A stretch of 64,000 bases of DNA from an uncultured Deferribacteraceae bacterium. Its GTDB lineage: Bacteria; Chrysiogenota; Deferribacteres; Deferribacterales; Mucispirillaceae. The translations under genes and the position numbers were made by a program. Of the stretch, positions 54,733-63,803 are shown one piece after another. Position 1 is the stretch's first letter. The number at the start of each line of letters is the position of its first letter. Under the pieces are notes generated by a model. The model ran no database searches. It was given only the letters and a program-made list of their open reading frames with translations, and was not told where the DNA came from. The stretch covers positions 1 to 64,000 of the forward strand of contig CAMRCY010000001.1 of assembly GCA_947041165.1 (NCBI GenBank). Direction: 5' to 3'.

Positions 54733-55467
54733 ATGAATACAAGAACTCTTACAATTATTATTCTTTCAGTTTTTGCAATGATTATACTTGCTATACTATT
54801 TGTTGGATTACATCTTTATGGTGGATTTGAAAAAACATCTTCCTTCTTTACTTCTTTAGGTGTTTTTCTAACTCTTGGAGCAATCGCTGTCGCAATTTAT
54901 ATTCCTAATAAAATCGCCAATCAACAAAATAAAATCGCTCTATTTGAAAAAAAATATGAGTTGTATACAACATATGATAATCTTATTTACAGTGCTAAGA
55001 AAACTTATATAACACTAGATAATAAAGAATTTGAAGATAGTTGTGGTAAAGTAGTTCAAGGTAATAAACTTTTCACATGGTTGATTTTTGTTGATTTTTT
55101 ATTAGAATTAAAACAGTTCGATAAGTTTCTAGAAAAGGGAGGTTATTTCAGCGAACCTAATGCAGAGCAAAATATTGTTGAAGTAAAACTAATGATGGAT
55201 TTTCAAAATAAAATCACCTTAATAAATACTGAATTAGATAAAATTCGATACTTATTTTCTTTAAGTAAAAATGAGTTAAAAAAACTTGATCTTATTGTAG
55301 ATGGATTTCGTAGTATTCATTTCTTTACTATTGATAATGAGGATAATAATAAAATGGATGTTAAAGATTATGTAAATACTTTAAAAATCTTTACTATGCT
55401 TATTACAGACTCCACTATTCTTGAAACAATGCAACAACAATTAGAACTTCCATTAGAGGTAAAATAA
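54733..55467 (+). CDS. Two-TM protein B, paralogue of A
   Basis: 244 residues, TM helices about 6-30 and 39-57, short coiled coil, KIALFEKKYELY (67-78), and the same end pattern (ETMQQQLELP). The soluble domain differs from A in length and sequence but shares KIRYLFSLSKNELKKLD with A's KIKYLFSVSENEIDVL. Its stop overlaps the hsdR start by one base, so it is part of the operon. Likely a hetero-oligomer with A, inferred from pairing. Confidence 0.75.
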   Translation: MNTRTLTIIILSVFAMIILAILFVGLHLYGGFEKTSSFFTSLGVFLTLGAIAVAIYIPNKIANQQNKIALFEKKYELYTTYDNLIYSAKKTYITLDNKEFEDSCGKVVQGNKLFTWLIFVDFLLELKQFDKFLEKGGYFSEPNAEQNIVEVKLMMDFQNKITLINTELDKIRYLFSLSKNELKKLDLIVDGFRSIHFFTIDNEDNNKMDVKDYVNTLKIFTMLITDSTILETMQQQLELPLEVK

Positions 55468-58400
55468 TGTCATTCACTGAAGAAAACTACGAAAACGCTA
55501 TAATTCAGCTATTCACGTCTATCGGATACACGCATATTTACGCACCTGATATTAACCGTGATTATCACTCGCCGATATATACTGACATGCTCAAAATTAG
55601 TCTCACGAAGCTCAACCCTAATATTCCAACAGACGGAATTGATGATGCAATCTATAAACTAACAAATTTTGAAACCGCACCTCTGATTCAAAAAAATCAA
55701 CTCTTTATGCAATATATACAAAACGGGATAAATGTTAAATTTTGCATAGACGGACAAGACAGAACTGAACTAGTTTATCTAATAGATTACAATAACATCA
55801 ACAATAACTCCTTTCACGTTATTAATCAGTGGACAGTTATTGAAAATAGTGAGAAACGTCCTGACATCATTCTATTTATCAACGGATTGCCACTTGTAGT
55901 TATTGAACTTAAATCTCCATCAAGAGAAGAAACTAATGCTAGTGAAGCTTATAGACAAATTAAAAACAATATGAAAGAAATACCCGTACTTTTTATCTAT
56001 AACATCGCCTGTGTCATGAGCGATCAACTAACTAATAAAATCGGAACTTTAACTTCTGATGAAAATAGATATATGGAATGGAAAACTAAAGACGGAAAAT
56101 ATGAAAATAATAAACACGCGCAATTTGATACTTTCTTTGAAGGGTTATTTATTAAAGATAGATTCTTAGATATTATTAAAAATTTCTGCTGTTACGCAAG
56201 TAATGGAACTAATCAAAATAAAATCCTTGCTGGATATCATCAATATTTCGCCGTAAAAAAAGCAGTCGATAGCACCGTGCATGCTGTTGATAACGATCAG
56301 AAAGGTGGCGTGTTTTGGCATACTCAAGGAAGTGGAAAATCGCTATCTATGGTGTTCTATGCGCATCTATTACAAGAGGCGTTAAACAGTCCAACTATAA
56401 TCGTACTAACTGATAGAAACGATCTTGATAATCAACTTTATCTACAGTTCTCTAAATGTAAAGATTTTCTACGTCAAGATCCGCAACAAGCTGAAAATAG
56501 AGAGGGTTTAAAAAAACTTTTAAATAACCGTATTGCTAACGGAATAATTTTTACTACTATGCAAAAATTTGAAGAGTCTGATGAGCCTTTATCTACTCGT
56601 AAAAATATAGTAGTGATTTCTGATGAAGCTCACCGTGGACAGTATGGACTTAAAGAAGAGGTAGGCAAAGACGGAAAAATTAAAATCGGGTTCGCAAGAA
56701 TTATTAGAAACAGTCTACCTAATGCTACATACATCGGCTTTACTGGAACTCCTATTTCTATGAATGATCGAAGCACCCGTGAAGTGTTCGGAGATTATAT
56801 AGATATTTACGATATGACTCAAGCGGTGGAAGACGGTGCAACTAGACCTGTGTATTATGAAAGCCGTGTGATTAATCTAAAACTTGATACGGGTACGATG
56901 GATAAAATCGATCAACAGTACGATGAGTTCGCTCAAACAACTGATGATTATACTATTGAAAAAAGTAAGAAAGAACTGTCAAAAATGGACGCTCTACTTG
57001 GGGCTGAACAAACGATCAACTCGCTTGTTGATGATATCCTGTTGCACTATGAAAACAACCGTCAAAATCTGCTCACTGGTAAAGCTATTATTGTTGCGTA
57101 CTCTCGTCCTATCGCTATGAAAATTTATGAACGCATACTCGAACTTAGACCTGCATGGGATAAAAAAGTTAATGTAGTTATGACATCTGCTAACGGCGAT
57201 CCTGAAGAGTGGAGAGAGATAATAGGTAACAACACTCACAAAGAAAAGTTAGCAAATAAATTTAAAGATAACGACGATGATATGAAAATAGCTATCGTTG
57301 TTGATATGTGGCTCACTGGGTTTGATGTGCCATCATTATCGACTATGTATATTTATAAACCGATGGCTGGACACACTCTTATGCAAGCGATCGCAAGAGT
57401 TAATAGAGTGTTTGAAGATAAAGAGGGTGGACTTATTGTTGACTATATAGGTATAGCATCAGCACTAAATCAAGCGATGAGCGATTACACGAATAGAGAT
57501 AAGTCGAACTACGGTAATACTGATATCAAAGAGGAGGCATATCCTAAATTTTTAGAAAAATTATCGGTGTGTCGTGAAATCTTTCATTCACTTAATTACA
57601 ATAATTTTATTGAAGCGACAGATATTGAACGTGCAAAAATTATTACCGATGCTTTAAACTTTATAACTGATATATCGCAAGAGGAAAATAAAAAAACATT
57701 TATAAAAGAAGCGTTACTGCTTAAACAAGCGTTATCACTTTGTTCTAGTATAGTTGATAGAGATAAACGTGTTGAAGCTGCATTCTTTGAAGCAGTACGC
57801 ACGCTTGTTGTACGGTTATCTAATGAGGGTGGAAACGGTAAAGCTTTCTCTCTAAAAGATATCAATGAGAGTATCAACAATCTTTTAAAACAATCTATCA
57901 AAAGCGATGGAGTGATTAATCTTTTCACTGAGATTGATAAAGAATTTTCGCTTTTTGATCCGATATATTTAGATCAACTATCTAAAATTGAACATAAAAA
58001 TATAGCGGTTGAACTCCTCAAAAAATTAGTAGCAGAAAAGGTAAAGCTATATAGCAAAACTAACCTCGTAAAATCTGAAAAGTTCTCTGATAAAATGCAA
58101 CGGATTTTAATTAGTTATCACAACGGAATGCTAACGAACGAACAAGTAATTGATAAGTTGATCCGTATGGCAGAGGAAATGAATACAGAAAATGCTATGG
58201 GTGATGAGTTGGGATTAACTGGAGATGAGTTAGCTTTTTATGACGCATTAACTAAGCCTGAGGCGATAAAAGATTTTTATGAAAACGAACAACTTGTAGT
58301 GATAACAAAAAAACTTACTGATATGTTGCGTGATAACCGTACTATAGATTGGGAGAGAAAAGAGAGTGCAAGAGCTGGTATGCGTAAAATGATTAAACGA

Positions 58401-58490
58401 TTATTAAAGAAGTATAAGTACCCACCTGAGGGGATTGATGATGCGATGGATACGATTATAAGACAGTGCGAACTTTGGACAGATAATTAA
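55467..58490 (+). CDS. hsdR: Type I R-M restriction subunit HsdR
   Basis: 1007 residues. N-terminal PD-(D/E)xK nuclease (D133, E147, K149 in RPDIILFI and VVIELK), superfamily 2 helicase with Walker A QGSGKS (287-292), DEAH box (385-388), motif III FTGTP and motif VI QAIARVNR. C-terminal helical domain binds HsdM. It translocates and cuts unmodified DNA. Apparently intact. Confidence 0.97.
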   Translation: MSFTEENYENAIIQLFTSIGYTHIYAPDINRDYHSPIYTDMLKISLTKLNPNIPTDGIDDAIYKLTNFETAPLIQKNQLFMQYIQNGINVKFCIDGQDRTELVYLIDYNNINNNSFHVINQWTVIENSEKRPDIILFINGLPLVVIELKSPSREETNASEAYRQIKNNMKEIPVLFIYNIACVMSDQLTNKIGTLTSDENRYMEWKTKDGKYENNKHAQFDTFFEGLFIKDRFLDIIKNFCCYASNGTNQNKILAGYHQYFAVKKAVDSTVHAVDNDQKGGVFWHTQGSGKSLSMVFYAHLLQEALNSPTIIVLTDRNDLDNQLYLQFSKCKDFLRQDPQQAENREGLKKLLNNRIANGIIFTTMQKFEESDEPLSTRKNIVVISDEAHRGQYGLKEEVGKDGKIKIGFARIIRNSLPNATYIGFTGTPISMNDRSTREVFGDYIDIYDMTQAVEDGATRPVYYESRVINLKLDTGTMDKIDQQYDEFAQTTDDYTIEKSKKELSKMDALLGAEQTINSLVDDILLHYENNRQNLLTGKAIIVAYSRPIAMKIYERILELRPAWDKKVNVVMTSANGDPEEWREIIGNNTHKEKLANKFKDNDDDMKIAIVVDMWLTGFDVPSLSTMYIYKPMAGHTLMQAIARVNRVFEDKEGGLIVDYIGIASALNQAMSDYTNRDKSNYGNTDIKEEAYPKFLEKLSVCREIFHSLNYNNFIEATDIERAKIITDALNFITDISQEENKKTFIKEALLLKQALSLCSSIVDRDKRVEAAFFEAVRTLVVRLSNEGGNGKAFSLKDINESINNLLKQSIKSDGVINLFTEIDKEFSLFDPIYLDQLSKIEHKNIAVELLKKLVAEKVKLYSKTNLVKSEKFSDKMQRILISYHNGMLTNEQVIDKLIRMAEEMNTENAMGDELGLTGDELAFYDALTKPEAIKDFYENEQLVVITKKLTDMLRDNRTIDWERKESARAGMRKMIKRLLKKYKYPPEGIDDAMDTIIRQCELWTDN

Positions 58491-58612
58491 AATTCAACTA
58501 TATTAATTTATAAAAATATATTTGATTTATTCTCGATTGATTTAAATAGAATTGAAACTATATGATGAGAGGGGTGGTTGTTAATTGATAGGTTTGTATG
58601 TATAAACAGAAG

Positions 58613-58641
58613 GCGTAAGATTAACCACTTACGCTTTATTA
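58613..58641 (+). terminator. Probable terminator behind hsdR
   Basis: Stem GCGTAAG/CTTACGC (58613-58619 with 58628-58634) with an 8-base loop, followed by TTTATTAT. About 120 bases behind hsdR. Confidence 0.6.
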
Positions 58642-58882
58642 TCTGTACTTATTTAGATTGTTTTAACTTATCCATTTTGCAGAGTCTGATTATTTATTAA
58701 GCAACTTTATCTAACTTGTTAACAATACTGATTTTTTGAGGTTTATTAATTGTGAATACTTATATCTAGCTAACGCTCAATATTGAGAGTAGTGCGAGTT
58801 TGTACGTTTTAATATTTTCTATTGTCATGGCAGATAGATGAGATATATAACAATTTTTATTATATATATAAATGCTAAAGTT

Positions 58883-58953
58883 TTTTAGAGTATTGACAAA
58901 TCGGTGATCATATATAATTATAGTGAGCGACCCTATCTGAAACATAAAGTTTA
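58883..58953 (+). repeat. 71-bp direct repeat, right copy
   Basis: Same orientation as the copy at 50048-50118, with a single A-to-G difference. The centre-to-centre distance is 8835 bases. The flanks of the two copies differ, apart from loosely similar words such as AGATAT and CGGTTAA/CCGTTAG nearby. Confidence 0.95.
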
Positions 58954-59005
58954 AATGTATAGATTTTAGATATTGATGTCCGTTAGACTTCAGTATATCT
59001 GATAT

Positions 59006-59152
59006 TTATTTTACGCTAAGAACTAGGTTTCGATAGTAAACGCACAAACATAAACACGCACAAAAACACTTGCCAAAGTGGTAAGCTCTTGTGGGCTCAA
59101 AATTCAGTGTATGTAAAAAGTCATTCAATTCAAAATCATTTTCAACAAACAT
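59006..59152 (-). pseudogene. 48-codon ORF, possibly the 5' remnant of a gene
   Basis: ATG (minus strand, 59152) with a strong GGAGGGG site 6 bases before it. The first half (ELNDFLHTLNFEPTRAYHFGK) looks like normal protein; the second (FCACLCLCVYY) does not and suggests a frameshift into non-coding sequence. It lies just outside the right direct repeat, so it may be a gene cut by an insertion. The family was not recognised. Confidence 0.35.
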
Positions 59153-59460
59153 TTAAAACCCCTCCATAAGCGTATTTCATGAATATATTACTCATATCGG
59201 CAGATAATTTCAATTGATTAGTTATAATGAAGTTAAAATCAAAACTTATTTTTATATTTATCCTTCAAGATTATATTCTAGGTTGTCATGTTTTGACACA
59301 TATCTACAGTATCTCTAGTAGTCATTTCTAGTGGCTTTCATTTTGATTGGAATTGCACAATAGGGTCATTAAAATTTCACCAAAAAATAATTTGAATAGT
59401 TGTTTTTTTAGAGAGATATTCAAAAAAAAAGCGAAAAAAAATGATATTTTTAACAATAAG
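59153..59460. other. Gap upstream of the TPR-lipoprotein promoter
   Basis: 308 bases, no gene. Ends in A-rich blocks (59422-59451) that resemble those before the promoter at 63640. Confidence 0.4.
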
Positions 59461-59520
59461 TTTAGGCGTGACTAAACTTTTACTTGACAATTCGTATTAA
59501 AATAGTTTAATTTCAGTTTA
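59461..59520 (+). promoter_or_regulatory. Promoter with TTTAGGCGTGACTAAACTTT box
   Basis: The box is directly followed by TTGACA (59484-59489) and, 17 bases on, TTAATT. TAAAAT also lies 8 bases behind TTGACA. The same arrangement occurs at 63633-63694, so both genes may share a regulator. ATG of the lipoprotein gene is about 100 bases downstream. Confidence 0.55.
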
Positions 59521-59586
59521 ATACATTTATGAATAGTTAGATTATCATAATAATGAGTATTTTATAAAGATTAGGGAGTTTATAAT

Positions 59587-62500
59587 ATGAAAAAGTTGTC
59601 TACGGCATTAGTTTTGATGTTATCGATGTTTATTATTTCATGTGGAGATGATAAAAAGAGTGATGGGGATGATCAAGCAGTTGGTTTAAAGCTAAAGGGT
59701 GTGGTTGTTGATCCATATATAAGAGATAGTCGAGTATCTCTTATCAAAAAAGGTGAGACGGTTACAGCGAGGGTTTGTGGATCAAGTGGAAACTTGCCTT
59801 GTGAGGGTTGGAGTAATGAGATTGGTGAGTGGCAGATATCTATTAATATTGGTATGAATTTAGATGATTTTTATTTAAATGCGATAGGTGGGATAGATAC
59901 AAAGTACGGCATAGCGTTTGACAATATTCCGTTACGCAGATCAAAGTTTGCGTTGAATAATAAGATTGTTATCTCTCCTATAACTACAGTTTTACATGAT
60001 TATAGCAGTGATACTAATGATAGTGCAAAAGCTGAAAGCACTGTTAAGAAAGCTTTAGGGCTTGATGATAGTATAGATCTATATGCAGATCCTATGGATA
60101 ATATATCGTTACTTAAAGAGTCTTATATGATTGTAAAGACTGCAATATTATTAAATGAAAAAGGTGGTAGTAATTCTATTGATGTTATTGCAACAAATAT
60201 AGGCAGTAATGAGAATATATTTAGTAATGACACATATTTAGAGGCTATACTTGTGGGTGCTGATAATGCAACTTCAAGGGCAGAGATTAAAGCTTCTAAA
60301 GTGAGCTTAGATGCAACAATAGGAGAGATTAATGATGTTGTCGCAAAAATTGCAAAAACAGAGAAACTTGTATATTTCAAAGAGGCGATAGTAAACGGAT
60401 TGCAAAATTATCCAACTGATCCTACTGCTGATTTTGCAACAAATGTTGAGCAGTTATACGATAGAGTAGAGATTGTTATGGAGAGTGATCTATCGGTTAT
60501 TCAAACGAATATTAATCAGATTGTACGACTTCTTAAAGCAACTCAAGAAACTGATGAGCTAGATGATTACGTTAATTTTAATGTAACTGAAAGTGAGTTT
60601 CAAGGAAAGTTAGCTACATATGTTCCAGATACTTTAAAAGCAAGATTAGTGAGTGTATCAAATGATAGCGTGATATCTGTAGATATCCCTTACTTTGAAG
60701 TTTTGGGTGATGATAATGCTAAACGTAGCAGTTATTACTTTAATTCAACGGCTGATAATACTTATAAAGCAAGACAGTTAATTTCTAAAGTGAATAGCGA
60801 TGCGATTAACGATACTATTTATACGCAAGTAATAATTGCGAATACTAAATATGGTTTACATGAAAAAGCAGCAAATTTTGCTAATGTATATATAATCGAC
60901 TCTCTAAAGAGAGCAGAAGCTTATAGAATAATTGGAAGTTATTCTTTAAATTATGATAAAGCAAAAGCTATAGAGTATTTAGATGAGAGTAAAAGGTTGT
61001 TAGATGCGATATATAAAGTTACCCCTCCACCGTCAGGCAATACTGTAGCTACGATAGCGGGTGCTTATCAAGTATTATCTACTCAGTATAATCGTGCAGG
61101 AGCAATAGATAAAGGAACAAATGTAAGAAACTTTCTATTTGATGAGCTGTTAGAGAGTTTAAGTGCTATAACATCTCCAAAGAAACAGGTGGTAATCGGG
61201 AGGCTAATATCTTCAATGGCTAATGCAAATAGAGAAGGAGCTATCTATGAGCTTATTACAGGTAAAGAGTATGAAGCAGCAGATGTGATGATGCAAGAGT
61301 ATAAAAATCTTGTAGATCAGTATCCAGCAGGCACAAAGGAAGGTAGTAAATACTCTATACCTATACTGTATTCTCAATTTCTTATGGATGCATATTATAC
61401 TATTGCACAAGAAAAAAACTCAGATGGTGCAAGTGATGCTGATGTTGCTAAATATAAAACCTTAATAGAAACAGCTTTTACTGACGCTGATAAATTAAAA
61501 AAGATAGATGCAGCAGCTGGAGGTACGCAGTGGGAAGGTTATTATAGCAAGATGGCTGAATCAGTTGCATGGGCTAAAGGAGTGCAATACGTTGACACGA
61601 ATATCATTAACGTGATGTCTATTCAGAACAACAAAACTAAAGCATACGGTAATTATCTCAAATTATTAGCTAAGGAGCAAGGGTTTAACGCAGCTAAATC
61701 ATATTATGAAACTAAAGCTCCAATAGGTGATGATTTTGCTATGCTTGATAGTTATGTTGATACTTTTCTGTCTTTGGATACAGATACAGAAAATGCGTTG
61801 GCTTATATAGTTACACAACTTGATAATGCAGTAATATATTTTAACAAACAAGAGGTTAAACCACTTAAACTTGGAGAACTGATAACAGTTAATACTAATA
61901 TTGTTAGTCAAAGATATCAACATGAGGGGTATTTAAAAGTTGCAGAGAGATATAGAGTGCTTAATAAAATACTCGAGGCAAAAGCTGTATTGGTAAAAGC
62001 TATGGCTTATGTAGATACAGCAGATAATTCATTTTTGAAATCAAAAGCTTATGCAGCGATCGGAAAGATGTATCTTGATCTTGGAGATAAAGAGAGTGCT
62101 GAAACTGTATTTGATAAAGCAGCAGGTGTTGCTCTACCAGCAGGCGATAAAAAGATTGAGGCTGACTTCTATTTCGGTTTAGCACACGATGAGTTTCGTA
62201 TGAATAATGTAGATAAAACTGAAAAAATGAGTGAATATCTACAAAAAGCAACTGAGGCTACAGAATTAATGCCTAAAAGTACAGATAATGATAAGAAAGC
62301 TAGAGTTGGTAGTTTAAACTATATAGCGATAGAGTATGCAAATATTCCAGACATAACTAAAGCAGATACAACTTTACAACTTGCTATAAAAGAGGCTCAA
62401 ACTATTAATGCTGCTTCACAAAAGAAAAGTGCTTTAATTGGTGTAATGGGTAAATATGTAGCTATAGGTTTAGTAGATAAAGCAGGCACTCTTGCAAATG

Positions 62501-62757
62501 ATAATACCATTATGACAACAGAAGCAGATAAGTATTCTGCGTTAGAGTCGATAGCAGAAGCTGTTGTATTAATTGATGTGTTTAAGGGTACGGATATCGC
62601 AATTTCAGATATGGATAAAGACGGTAAACCAGATTTCTTTGCACCATGGGCAACAGAGGCACAGATAACAGCTTCAGGATTAACGCTTGATGATGATATT
62701 GACGGCGACGGCGTTTTAGATAGTACCGATTTAAGACCGTTTTTTAAAGATAATTAA
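59587..62757 (+). CDS. Large TPR-like lipoprotein with Ca-binding-type C terminus
   Basis: 1056 residues. Lipobox FIISC (C19) at the N terminus, then a carboxypeptidase-regulatory-like domain (KLKGVVVDPYIRDSRVSL... about 35-110), a long helical region with TPR-like pairs (for example VAERYRVLNKILEAKAVLVKAMAYVD and AAIGKMYLDLGDKESAETVFDKAA, about 780-850). At the end are two DxDxDG-type motifs (DMDKDGKPDF, DDIDGDGVLDSTD) as in Ca-binding surface proteins. Located at the cell surface or in the periplasm. Function unknown. Confidence 0.82.
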   Translation: MKKLSTALVLMLSMFIISCGDDKKSDGDDQAVGLKLKGVVVDPYIRDSRVSLIKKGETVTARVCGSSGNLPCEGWSNEIGEWQISINIGMNLDDFYLNAIGGIDTKYGIAFDNIPLRRSKFALNNKIVISPITTVLHDYSSDTNDSAKAESTVKKALGLDDSIDLYADPMDNISLLKESYMIVKTAILLNEKGGSNSIDVIATNIGSNENIFSNDTYLEAILVGADNATSRAEIKASKVSLDATIGEINDVVAKIAKTEKLVYFKEAIVNGLQNYPTDPTADFATNVEQLYDRVEIVMESDLSVIQTNINQIVRLLKATQETDELDDYVNFNVTESEFQGKLATYVPDTLKARLVSVSNDSVISVDIPYFEVLGDDNAKRSSYYFNSTADNTYKARQLISKVNSDAINDTIYTQVIIANTKYGLHEKAANFANVYIIDSLKRAEAYRIIGSYSLNYDKAKAIEYLDESKRLLDAIYKVTPPPSGNTVATIAGAYQVLSTQYNRAGAIDKGTNVRNFLFDELLESLSAITSPKKQVVIGRLISSMANANREGAIYELITGKEYEAADVMMQEYKNLVDQYPAGTKEGSKYSIPILYSQFLMDAYYTIAQEKNSDGASDADVAKYKTLIETAFTDADKLKKIDAAAGGTQWEGYYSKMAESVAWAKGVQYVDTNIINVMSIQNNKTKAYGNYLKLLAKEQGFNAAKSYYETKAPIGDDFAMLDSYVDTFLSLDTDTENALAYIVTQLDNAVIYFNKQEVKPLKLGELITVNTNIVSQRYQHEGYLKVAERYRVLNKILEAKAVLVKAMAYVDTADNSFLKSKAYAAIGKMYLDLGDKESAETVFDKAAGVALPAGDKKIEADFYFGLAHDEFRMNNVDKTEKMSEYLQKATEATELMPKSTDNDKKARVGSLNYIAIEYANIPDITKADTTLQLAIKEAQTINAASQKKSALIGVMGKYVAIGLVDKAGTLANDNTIMTTEADKYSALESIAEAVVLIDVFKGTDIAISDMDKDGKPDFFAPWATEAQITASGLTLDDDIDGDGVLDSTDLRPFFKDN

Positions 62758-62792
62758 AAAGTAGTTTAGAAAGAATTGATAGAGTAACGATA

Positions 62793-62831
62793 ATACTACT
62801 GTATATATTGTAACGGTATATGCAGTAGTAT
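62793..62831 (+). terminator. Hairpin behind the TPR lipoprotein gene
   Basis: ATACTACTG/CAGTAGTAT, 9-bp perfect stem with a 21-base loop that can pair further (TATATA/TATAT). No long T-run follows, so it is a weak terminator or an mRNA end stabiliser. Confidence 0.45.
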
Positions 62832-62963
62832 ATAGATTTAATTGATATTTTTGTATATGGAGTAAATATTTATACTCATTGAGATAGTGGTAGTTGCTAT
62901 ATATAAAGTAAGGAGGGTATAGGTTTAAAAATAGTAACTACTATATATAAAAAGGAGGATATT

Positions 62964-63177
62964 ATGGATAATAATTCAAAAAAGATTGTAGATGCAGATG
63001 GAAAAGAGTTAGTAGTTGACAAGTTGCGTTGCACTAGTTGTGGAGCTTGTATTGAAGTTTGTGGCACAAATGCGATATATATGAAAGCACACTAGACTAG
63101 ATAGTGACGCCTGTACAGTGTGTGGTGATTGTGCAGAAGAGTGCCCATCAGATGCTCTTACTATAGAGAAAGAGTAG
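62964..63177 (+). pseudogene. 2[4Fe-4S] ferredoxin gene with a frameshift
   Basis: An AAGGAGG Shine-Dalgarno sequence and ATG start a frame with CTSCGACIEVC (first cluster), which stops at TAG 63093-63095 after IYMKAH. The second cluster (CTVCGDCAEECP) continues in the +1 frame to TAG 63175-63177. Taking out four bases in the ACTAGACTAGATAG stretch would restore one 70-residue ferredoxin (...IYMKARLDSDACTVCGDC...). A slipped insertion at the CTAGA repeat is likely; a sequencing error is possible. Confidence 0.8.
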
Positions 63178-63475
63178 ATAGTAGTATTATAAAACTTGAT
63201 TAGAAGTTCTATGAAACAAGGGTTATCTGTATCATAATTCATAGAAAGGTATACTCTCTTCAAGATTTAGAGGAGTAGTAATAGATTTAGTTTCACTAAG
63301 ATTAATAGTATTGATAAAGTAGCTAATAATTTTACTATTAATCATAAATATAGACGTTAAAGTACGATTTTTTGTTGTATAACTTAGGATTTAAGATTTT
63401 CATAGAATAAAGTTGATAAGAATTAGCTAATTTCTTATCAGTGATTCTCCCCTTCTTAATTTCTATTATTTCTTG
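63178..63475. other. Gap before terminator
   Basis: 298 bases without a gene; nothing recognised until the terminator. Confidence 0.4.
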
Positions 63476-63515
63476 GTAGGTAGGGAGATTTCATACTCTC
63501 TACCTACTTTTTTTT
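63476..63515 (+). terminator. Strong rho-independent terminator
   Basis: Stem GTAGGTAGGGAG/CTCTCTACCTAC (63476-63487 with 63496-63507, one mismatch), 8-base loop, followed by eight T. It closes the ferredoxin transcript and insulates the next promoter. Confidence 0.9.
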
Positions 63516-63632
63516 ACTTAATTTTATCTATAGTAATGCTGTAATAATACCGTGATAATACCATAGTAATGCCCATAATAATGACATAATTGTGTCAATA
63601 AATAACCAAAAAAACAGCAAAAAGCAGTAAAG

Positions 63633-63694
63633 ATTAGCTTCAACTAAACTTTTAACTTGACAAAACCTGTTAAAATGCTTAGGCTTAACTAAAG
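63633..63694 (+). promoter_or_regulatory. Promoter with paired TTAG...ACTAAA boxes
   Basis: Box 1 TTAGCTTCAACTAAACTTTT (from 63634) precedes TTGACA (63657-63662). TAAAAT lies 8 bases behind it, as at 59461-59520. Box 2 TTAGGCTTAACTAAAG (63679-63694) overlaps the expected -10 or start. The boxes flank the -35, as expected of a repressor site. Confidence 0.55.
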
Positions 63695-63803
63695 TATTTA
63701 TACAAATATGAATATAAATATAGATTTAGAGTATTTTTCTTCTAAATCATTCAATAATTTGTATATTTTACGTTTTTATTATGGGTTATGGTGTAATTTA
63801 TCT

